From Bigelowiella natans CCMP2755 (lineage: Eukaryota > Cercozoa > Chlorarachniophyceae): a stretch of 64,000 nucleotides of DNA. The stretch is taken from NCBI GenBank assembly GCA_000320545.1, contig ADNK01003130.1, forward strand, positions 1-64,000, given 5' to 3'. Of this stretch, positions 55,780 through 64,000 are shown piece by piece. A program made the translations under genes and the position numbers. The notes below the pieces were generated by a model. The model was not told where the DNA came from. It made no database searches and worked only from the letters and a program-made list of their open reading frames with translations. The stretch's first letter is position 1. The number at the start of each line of letters is the position of its first letter.

Positions 55780-56229
55780 GAGTTATGATTTCTTTCTGTA
55801 ATGCGAGAAGAACCATGACGCTAGATAAAAACGACATTAATTTTCAAGAAAACACATTGTATTTACAATAGAGGAGATTCTAATTATACGACAAGAACAA
55901 ATCCAGCATATTATGAGGTCTTTGATCACCTTAGCCTGATGGTCGGTGTTCTCTTTGCTTTGAAATGCAACAACTTTTATATGATTTGCGTCATCAACCT
56001 TATCATTGGTAATTTGCTAGTTTAATTTGTTAAAAATCGATTGAAGCATGCCAGATCTATCCGAATTCCAGGCTAGAGTCTTATAGTATTATCTTAGCGC
56101 GCCGGGGGTGTTGCCGCTTTTAATTTCGAAATGATTTGATTTTTATACTGCGTCAACAAGATAATTGCGAATTTGTGTGTAATCTCGGATAATTGCTCGT
56201 TCCAATGCATTAGATCACGTGGCGATCTA

Positions 56230-56555
56230 ATGGGTGTTTGCACCTCCGCCGAGCGCGACGAGGAAGCTGCCGTGCATCCGGAGAGGAGCGAGGGCAACAC
56301 TATCGTGTTGATTGGGCCGGCGAAGTCTGGAAAATCAACCTTGTTCAAACAGCTTATACTGAACTTCGGGGAGGGGTTCAGTGTGGAGGACAGGAAGTCG
56401 TACTCTGATGCCATTCGCTGCCGCACGCTCGAGTATATGCAACAGCTAATCCAAGAAAATGAAAAGCTTCTGTCAGAGGGTGATAGCGTAATAGAAGCCA
56501 AAGGTCATACATTGGGATAAAGATTATATATTTATACAAACACACACACACACAC

Positions 56556-56593
<38 letters not shown>

Positions 56594-57029
56594 ATTAATT
56601 GAGAGGAGACGAGAGCGACAGCATGGGGACGCAACACTTAATCTTGACATGCACATACAACAGGGAAAGACCTGCAACTGGACGAGGAGCACAGGGAATC
56701 TTCTAAAGTTGTTTTGGGGCAGGATCCATACCAAGAACGCATTAATGTATTAAGGAGTAGTGTCGCCAAGCACGTAGATAAGCTATGGGCGACTCCTGCC
56801 ATACAGGCCACATTTGAATTAAAGGACCACTTCCAGAAACGTTTAAACGAAAATGCAAATCATTTCCTCTCTCAAGCCTCCAAGATTGGGGAGGATAATT
56901 ATATTCCAAGCGTTGAAGATATCATGCGATGCCGGCAGCGGACTATTGGAAATACAGACAACAAGTACAATAAAATAAAACCTGATGCGCTCTCTTCTCC
57001 CTCCCCCCGCCCCCCTCCCCCCTCTCTCT

Positions 57030-57068
<39 letters not shown>

Positions 57069-57092
57069 CGCGATTGTACACATATATCAACA

Positions 57093-57127
<35 letters not shown>

Positions 57128-57740
57128 TGTGTGGTGTAAGCAGTTAATGCATATATTGAATTCGGTACTTTTGTTTCTCCTCTTTTATCGCTCTTGCTGA
57201 ACCTATACTCTCATCAGATTCTCTTACGAGGGTATAGACTTTACTGTTTATGATCTGGGCGGGCAGTGGGATGAGCGCAGACACTGGCACCAGTTCATCG
57301 CGCGAGCATCAACTATCGTTTTTATGGTCAATATGGCCGGGTATGACGAGGCGCTTCATGAAGACCGCAAGATCAATTGCATGGAAGATGCATCCACCCT
57401 TTTCGCACGGCTCAGTGGCGCATCCATTTATAGGGATATCCCCATCGTAGTGTTCTTTAACAAAATGGACGTCTTCAGAAGTAAAATCAAGCGAATCCCC
57501 CTCACACAGTGCCCGTTGTTTGAAGATTTTGATGGCGCGGAAGGCGACGTTGACGCTGCTGCGAAGAATATTCAAACACATTTCGACTCGTGCAAGTTTG
57601 CATCACAGGGTAAATTTAGACGGTCGGTGAAATATCACTTTCTTTGCGCATTAGATATTGAGGCAGTGAAGACGATTTTCAACTCGGTTATGACTCATGT
57701 GCTCAAGCAGCAATTATTGGCGTCTGGTTTATCCCTATAG
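56230..57740 (+). CDS. Heterotrimeric G-protein alpha subunit
   Basis: Three exons (56230-56479, 56664-56964, 57218-57740) join in phase to 357 aa, the usual length. MGVCTS gives Gly2 for myristoylation and Cys4 for palmitoylation. G1/P-loop is GPAKSGKSTLFKQL, where the usual GxGESGKS has Glu replaced by Lys and Gly by Pro-Ala. Switch I is DIMRCRQRTIG, with the Arg and Thr that contact GTP and Mg. Switch II is DLGGQWDERRHW, with the catalytic Gln kept. G4 is FFNKMD. G5 is FLCALD instead of TCAT/SA. The helical domain lies between G1 and switch I. It is membrane-anchored and should couple receptors to effectors. The unusual P-loop may alter nucleotide exchange or hydrolysis, which is inference. 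Introns carry CA and TA microsatellites. Confidence 0.93.
57030..57124. repeat. (CA)n and (TA)n microsatellites in G-alpha intron 2
   Basis: About 36 bp of CA repeat, then about 30 bp of TA repeat 30 bp later. Intron 1 has a similar CA-TA pair at 56537-56590. Confidence 0.95.
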
Positions 57741-57839
57741 GTTATAATAATAGTTTCACCGCTGGAACATATGAGAAAGCTGCAATGATAAATTTAAAAC
57801 TCTGAGTAAAAAATTCAAAAAATGGATTGAGCTGGTACA

Positions 57840-59990
57840 TGTGACACATTGACTGCTACGTTTGCACAGCTTGTGGCCATGTTGTGAGGGCATCGCAGGC
57901 GAGAAATGTTCGCGTATGTGTGCATGCGCGTTGGCAGACATGGTGTGCGCTGCTAGATAGCCGTACGTGAGCGCTTATGAACGATTAATTCCAAATGCTC
58001 TGCAGAATGCGAATTCATTTGATGCTTACTTGTGCGTGCCTTGCCCCACCATTGCTGCTGTCGTGACTCATGAATGAGAATTGTGTTGCTTCTACTGCAG
58101 CAATCAGCTGCTAATGAGACCATGAAACAGATCCTGCGAAACTGCACTGACGAAGATGACGCAGTCAATCGAAGATGGAGTGCATGATGAAAAGCTTGCA
58201 GCCATGACATTGTTCACATGTGCCTCCAAAGCTCATCCAAAAGCCTGGCATTCCGGCATGATGCGCAAGTCATGTGAAAAATGTGGAACACGAGGCTCCC
58301 TGCCATCATGGGGACGACTGGCTCAGAAATCGCACTGCCAGATTCAAATTTGGCAGTGCTGTTTCTGAACACATGAATCTGGAGAGCGGAGTCCCAGAAG
58401 GATCGTCTCTCAGTTGCTTCCTGTTCACAACTTGTTGCGATGTTCATGAACAAACAAAAAGTGCAGATTTCCAAACGTGCTGTGACGATGTCACTCCATG
58501 CAAATCATTTCCCCCAAAGCGATGGGGGAAAATGCCAGACGATGTCCAGGCCGACCTGAACAAAATGACGGACTGGTGCATGAAATGGCGGATGCGATTC
58601 AATGGGGACAAGAGTGGATGCCTCATCACAGACAAAAGAAACAAAGCCCGCCAACACCAATCTTGTTGGAACATCTCTCTGAGTCTCCAAGGCAAAGTGA
58701 AAAGGGTCGACAGCGGCAGATGTCTCGGACCAATTTTCACAATCGACAACAAACTGACCTTTGAAAAACATGCTCTTGCTTCTCACCTGAGATTGCAAAA
58801 AAAGCGAAGGTTTTTGTCAAGGTTGTGTTGTTCCAGATTCCTCATGTCGCTGAATGTCAGATTGAAATTTTGCAAATCATGGTTCATTGCATCAAGCAGA
58901 TGCGCAGCTCCAATGTGGAGATCACGAAAAAACATGCGAATCAAACAGATGGATTCCATGGAATCCCAAACCCTGAAAAGAGTGTTGGGATCACCTGGAT
59001 CTGTCTCCAACGACGTTCCCCACGTCCTCACTGGCACATTGCCACCCCGACACCAAACAAAAGTGCAGTGTGCCAAATTGTGGTTGCGCACCAATGCATG
59101 AATCGATGCAGGCAACAGTCATGAAATGCATGAGAGAATGAATGACTGGAGCAGTTGTGGCTTCATCATTGAAAATCGAAAAATCCCAGGTGGCACATCG
59201 TGGATTGACGCATCCACAAAAACGTGGAACAAAGTGTCTCTGTTTCGCCGGCTCAAATCGATCACTGACGATTTGTTGCATGACGAGCTTCCCACTGTTT
59301 TGACGACAACAGAAGCGCTCAAAAAAGATCTGAAAAAACATCACAAAGTGATGAAATCATCTGCTTTCACCAAATTCGAGGAGGAATGGTCCAATGATTC
59401 ACTGAGAGCTGTGCATCTCAAGAATCTTGGATTCCTTCTGTCATCTTCGATCACCGGCATCAAACTGAAACTTCCAAGTGTCGCTACATCATGGATGCGC
59501 GCCATCTGTGGAGTCGGCAATCTTGGAAAATTCATGTTTTCACGTGGACAATGTGCAGAGACAGATGCCACATGCGATGCATGTGGCATCCTGAAGGACA
59601 TGGATCATCTCCTGCAATGTCCAACATGTGGTCAACAACAAATCAGATTGCGCAATCAAATGAGCGCAATCATGAATCGCAACGACGAGATGAACCGGCT
59701 AACAAAGGCTGAAAAAGATTCAAGAACTGTTGCGCGCAGTGCGCGACAACATCGGTCGCACGAGGACGCTTTCAAATGCATGAAGCACGTGGTGGCAGAA
59801 ACCAACAGACACAACATTAGCGCTGTAGCCGCTGCATTGCACAGCTACATCAGGATGACCATTGAAAAAATTTAATTGTTCATCACATCCGTCTCACATA
59901 CATGGGTGCTCATCGAAGGTGCCAATACCAAATGAGCCTGCGCTGTGCTCATCATATGTTCCATGCATATAGAGGCATCTGCATTCGTTG
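57840..59990 (+). mobile_element. Degenerate 5'-truncated LINE (non-LTR retrotransposon)
   Basis: A reverse-transcriptase reading frame runs from 58274 to 59875, interrupted by one in-frame TGA at 59099-59101. It starts mid-domain, so the 5' half (endonuclease and RT fingers) is missing. Visible RT features are SGVPEGSSLSCFLF (the GxPQGSxxSxxLF motif), QTCCDDVT in place of the catalytic FADD/YADD box, LNKMTDWCMKWRMRFNGDKS (the thumb-side motif), CLGPIFTIDNKLTFEKHA, and a C-terminal zinc-type motif CDACGILKDMDHLLQCPTC. The Asp pair of the active site is kept but the aromatic-Ala is Cys-Cys. No poly-A tail or target duplication is clear. Fragments of its 3' end recur at 11400-11515 and 41088-41150. 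It lies in the tail-to-tail spacer between G-alpha and the PNGase gene. Confidence 0.85.
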
Positions 59991-60210
59991 ATCAGTCAAA
60001 CAAACAATGCTCGTTCATCCATTAACCATCTAATGCGGCGATACTCGCTTGATCATGATCGTTCATGATCTGCTATGCTTTGGGCGCCATGCTGCATGTG
60101 TTCGCGTCGTTCATTTATTGACCTATGATAATATTTCATTTCAATGGTAGACGTAGGCAGATGGGAACACACATAAAATGCTTGTGGATGCCGATGATGT
60201 CCCTGCATTT

Positions 60211-62859
60211 TTAACCAAAGAAGACCAGGTACGACTCCATATGGATGATTGGCGGGTAGCCGTTCCCGTCCTGGACTTCCTTATCAAAGACTGATGAGGA
60301 GGATGAGGAAACACCATCAACAATCATTGAAGTTGCGTGCCGTACAGGAGTGGATCATAGTGAAAACTAAGTATTTGATCATTTCGTAGGTTTTCGACTT
60401 CATGATTACACACACACACACACGCACACACACTCACGCATACACATAAATATTATAGAGTAAAATGTGCTCACGTGTGTGTATGGTTGTGCGTGTGCGT
60501 GCGTGTGTGTGCGCGCGCGCGTGTTGTGCGAGGATATATATGCGCTTCATTTAGCACACGTCTTCGTGCGCGAGAGGAGCACCATCATAAAATATCGGCC
60601 TAGAATGAGCTCACCGTACTCTGCTCCATCAAACAGGCTTTGGTAACCGACCCGCAGCTCCACGCCCGAATTTTTCCCATCAAACACAGTTCCCATCTGG
60701 AGCGGCACACGCCATATGGGTACATCCGAGCCTGGACACCATCCACTTCGTCCCGTCTCCCATGTCCCATACCTGATGCATCATCGGGGAGAGCGACGTT
60801 AGAAGAAACATAGAGCATATTGCAAACTCTAACGCATTGCAGGAGGACAGGGGAAGACAGAAAACAAAAAAAATAGAATCCTAAATCTCCAATCTCGCTC
60901 TTGATTTCTCTCCCAAAGTGAGCTGCCACCCACTGCTGTGCGCGGATGGTGAATCGTTCATCCTCACGCACTCTCCACCATCGTCGTTTGTGCATCATTA
61001 TATCGTAATATTCTTTTCATTACTGGTTCGGCGTTACGCCGCGATCCACGTAGGCTGCGCACCCCGTTGCGGTGCCACTATGGGGAAACGAGAGCCGTGC
61101 CTCCCCCCCCCCTCCCTTTTTCATTCCCCTGTGATGATCGCCGTCGCCATCGTCGTCGTGGGAGGCGGCAGTGACTTCGTGCCAGAATACATGCTCATGG
61201 TTGCAGAATTCCGCGCAGTTTGCAGTGTCGAAGCCCCAGCCGTGGCCTGTTACAATGGCCGCAATTTCAGCTCTCCGGAATCTCTGTAAGAAATCGCCGG
61301 GCAGCAATGGGGAAGAATGCGTGGTCGCATCCCCCCCCCCCCGCCTGACGAGGAAACGCACTTGACCTCCTCCTCCTTCGTCGTGGGGGCTTCTGCTGCT
61401 ACTCCGGAATTTGGTGGCATTGTTATCATAGATAGGAGAAAGCTGATTGAGATGTTGCGAGTGTTGTTCGGCCCAGTGTTGAAATGATCGAATGGCCCGC
61501 CTTTAAACAGAGGGATGCTAAAGAACGGTCTCTCTGTCCCCACGCTATTATGGCTCTCTTGCCCTGCCATGTTGGCACACGTCCTCGTTGTTTTTGCAGC
61601 AGCTGCACCGTGATAGTGCTCACTTGTGGAGGGAATGAGAGGAGGAGAAGGAGGAGACGCAACGGTAGAATTGCGGCTGTTTCTACCTTTCGCGCCGTTC
61701 TCTTCTCTTCCATTGTTTCTTTTGATGCCTGTACTACTACTACTACTAGAGTCATCGTAGATGTGCTCATGATCCACATCGGTTGCTGTGAGCTCCTCGC
61801 CGCTAACGAAGCCGTTTTCTTCATAACCGCGACCACCACCAATACTGCCGCTGTTGTAATTACGCGTGCGTTCGCTGCTATGCTTGCTGTTATAATCGTC
61901 TATCTGGTTGCTGCTACTGTTGTAGCCCCGAGCCCTAGTACGACTCTGGGTGCCATCCAACTCACTATTCAGACCAGTCCTCCAGATCCCTTCCCTCTCT
62001 TTCTGCTGCGCCCCCCCCTCGCCAGTGGAGAGCAGCACCCCAGCAGCGAAGTCAAACGAGGCCGCCGGGTGGGTTGTTGTCTTGACGCTGCCGCCGAAAT
62101 CGTCTTCTATGAAAGGAGGTTGCTGGCGGGGAGACGTGGGAGAGACAGAAGCAGCATCAGCACCTTCCAGCTCTTGCTCACGATACGGCCGAGGAGGAGG
62201 AGGAGGAGGAGGAGCCCCTTCAAGAGAAGAAGAGGTGGTTGAAGACAGCAAGCCATAGGGAGTCGCCGGCGGGATGAGTCGGCTATTTGATAGCAGCAGC
62301 GAGAGCGACACGTCGTGATCCACAACAATCCCTACGTGTTTTGAGATGGCAATTATGCTGATAGTAGTGATTGGCGGCTGTTGTTGTTGTTGTTGTTGTT
62401 GTTGCTGTTGTTGTTATTGTTGCTATTCTCAATAATATCACCAAAATCGTAATCAAGCATTAACCCGCTACACCCATCACCGCCACCGCCCCCCCCCCCA
62501 CCTCTACCGCGCGAATATCAAAAAGCAACAACGACTGAAAAGGCAGCAGCAGCAGCGGCAGCAGCAGCGACCATCAACAGTCGTCAGCCTGAAACGCACA
62601 CTTGGCCCGCACTGAAGGATGATAGGCAGCATGGGAGAGATGTCTGTGACCCATCTCCCTTCGCTCGCATAAGGAGTCACCCATCGAGAGATCTGGTAGT
62701 CCTTCATTCCATCCTGCTGCGCACGTATTCTTGGAGGAGGAGGAGGAGGAGGAGAGGGGGGAGAGAGAGAGGAAGTGATGAGCAAAGGGAGAGGAGAGGA
62801 TCGTCACATTTTTAGGAGAGGATTTTGTCTGCGTTGAGACCGTCTAATAGGCTTCCTCA

Positions 62860-62891
<32 letters not shown>

Positions 62892-63504
62892 ATGCTGCTG
62901 CTACTACTATTACCACTACTACTTACCATCTACTTTCTTACTCTATGAAGTAGTATCATCGACATAAAGTTGCAAATTCAGATACTCGTCGTTGTTACGG
63001 GGGGATAGCATTGCTAGCATACCGGAGTTCCTCCGTCTTATTCTTGGCCTTGATCGCCTTCTCAGCGACTGGATCCAGAGCATCTTTCTCCTTGGCTTCC
63101 TGTGCGGGCGCTACGAAGAGATGAAGCAGATGGTCCCATTCTCCGCAATTCTGTCGCAATCGACCGCGGCACTAAATATTCATGATCAACAGCAGTGTTA
63201 CCATCCCAGTAAACACGTTTGACGTGTTTGTAGGCTGCTGCTGCTACTTATACTTGTGTTACTTGTGCTTTTGCTTACGATTAGGAGCATTACCTGTAGA
63301 TGCAGATCAACGTGCAAGCGTGCGAACGATCCAAAGCTCTTCGGTAGGGTCAGGACGGTATCCACCCGCCGCCCTAGATGGTGCTCAGAGGCATCGAAGA
63401 TACGCAGAAGGTCGGAGGAGGGAGTGGTAGGGGAGGGGGGGGAGGGGGGGATCCGCTTTGGGGGGAGGGTATTTCTTGCTGAATGCGCGAAAGTTTGGGC
63501 GTGA

Positions 63505-63539
<35 letters not shown>

Positions 63540-64000
63540 GGTGTGTGGAAGAGGGTGTCCTCCCTCCTCGCTGCGACCGCCCCGGAGTATTGTTACGTTT
63601 TGCGCCAGGCGATACTCATAGTTATAGCTGCAATAAAAGAGAAGCAATGGGTGATGATGATTCGATGATATGATTGTGATGATAATGATAATGATAATGA
63701 TGATGATGATGATACTGCTAGTGGTGGAGGAGGGCGAGGGGTGGGAGGGGGGGGGGACGTAAAAATTGGCGTCGGTACCGAAGATATTTTCAGGAGGTGT
63801 AGTAACCCACATCATCATCATCATCATCATCATCACCATCATTGTTATCATCGTTACCACCATCATAATTTACTACTTTTATGGTAAATAGTAGTACTGT
63901 TCTAATTCGTTGACTGCGTCATGCAGAGACGCCAGCTGAAACGCCCCGACGGTGCGCACGCGACCGAAGGCATCGATTCCTAGCAGCAGCACAGAGAAGA
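60211..64000 (-). CDS. PNGase F-type peptide-N-glycosidase, 5' end beyond window
   Basis: This enzyme family cleaves N-glycans from glycoproteins at Asn. Firm exons at the 3' side join in phase: 61283-61024, 60772-60615 and 60275-60211. They encode AEIAAIVTGHGWGFDTANCA plus EFCNHEH, GCAAYVDRGVTPNQ, YGTWETGRSGWCPGSDV, and the end GNGYPPIIHMESYLVFFG. N-terminal domain exons include LLRIFDASEHHLGRRVDTVL with LPKSFGSFARLHVDL (about 63430-63295), NCGEWDHLLHLFVAP (about 63155-63020) and ISRWVTPYASEGRWVTDISP (about 62720-62572). Between the two domains one exon of about 0.95 kb (about 62335-61375) carries roughly 300 residues, mostly Ser/Asn/Gly-rich, before SIPLFKGGPFDHFN. A poly-Ala/CTG tract lies near 63505-63540 and an exon-like GIDAFGRVRTVGAFQLAS at 63979. 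Secretion is usual in the family, but the N-terminus is not seen. Confidence 0.9.
60405..60525. repeat. (CA)n then (GT)n/(GC)n microsatellites in last PNGase intron
   Basis: A CA-rich run near 60411-60445 and a GT/GCGC-rich run near 60473-60523 are near inverted complements within one intron. Confidence 0.85.
63505..63540. repeat. (CTG)n microsatellite
   Basis: About 12 CTG/GCT triplets. On the minus strand one frame reads as a run of Ala within an open frame, so it could be coding or intronic in the PNGase gene. Confidence 0.9.

Noticed and set aside
60184-60297. Plus-strand ORF starting MLVDADDVPAFLTKEDQ
   Set aside because: It is the antisense shadow of the PNGase F last exon (60275-60211), whose sequence and splice phase are firm.
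60615-60772. Apparent frameshift between two frames in the PNGase exon
   Set aside because: Reading the third frame gives YGTWETGRSGWCPG and continues without any shift, so the exon is intact.

Overview
This window is nuclear DNA of a unicellular or algal eukaryote. Nearly every gene is interrupted by GT-AG spliceosomal introns, the products are typically eukaryotic (PAT1, TRM13, a heterotrimeric G-alpha, an NBR1-like protein, a 6-TM voltage-gated channel), there is a solitary 5S rRNA gene, and introns and spacers are full of microsatellites. The ABCF protein starts with a signal peptide followed by a Phe-containing FATP motif and a basic stretch. That resembles the bipartite presequences used for red-derived complex plastids, so a photosynthetic stramenopile, cryptophyte or haptophyte is my best guess. 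This is inference only, and I cannot name a genus.

Layout. 1-2726 (-): GDIHG/GNHE metallophosphoesterase, running off the left edge. 3106-9781 (+): PAT1, 20 exons. 9782-11878: retroelement-like spacer. 11879-16881 (-): unrecognised low-complexity-rich protein. 17354-20496 (+): TRM13 tRNA methyltransferase. 21503-23323 (+): small EF-hand protein. 23885-24979 (-): phytanoyl-CoA dioxygenase family. 25479-29635 (+): unrecognised multi-exon protein. 30800-34913 (+): large secreted Cys-rich protein ending in a near-perfect 114-residue tandem duplication. 35734-36824 (-): sulfiredoxin. 37188-40172 (+): Uup-type ABCF ATPase. 41252-42769 (-): PB1 plus two NBR1-type domains. 43294-50928 (+): EF-hand and coiled-coil protein. 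52172-52290 (-): 5S rRNA. 52546-54320 (+): voltage-gated-like channel with an odd pore motif. 55141-55779 (-): doubtful ORFs. 56230-57740 (+): G-alpha. 57840-59990 (+): degenerate LINE. 60211-64000 (-): PNGase F-type glycosidase, running off the right edge.

The genes do not form one pathway. They are arranged as head-to-head pairs: 1/2, 4/5, PhyH/unknown, sulfiredoxin/ABCF, NBR1-like/coiled-coil. Each pair shares a 360-540 bp start-to-start interval, which suggests bidirectional promoters. Decayed non-LTR retroelement sequence lies almost only in tail-to-tail or tandem spacers. PAT1 and TRM13 are RNA-metabolism genes, each starting from one such divergent interval. The channel, G-alpha and EF-hand genes are signalling genes. 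Sulfiredoxin and ABCF share a promoter interval, and both have hydrophobic N-terminal extensions.

The exon models given for PAT1, sulfiredoxin, ABCF, the channel, G-alpha and the C-terminal half of PNGase F join in phase at every junction. Three other genes (TRM13, EF-hand, PhyH) each show one apparent 1-nt frame discordance, which I suspect is assembly error.
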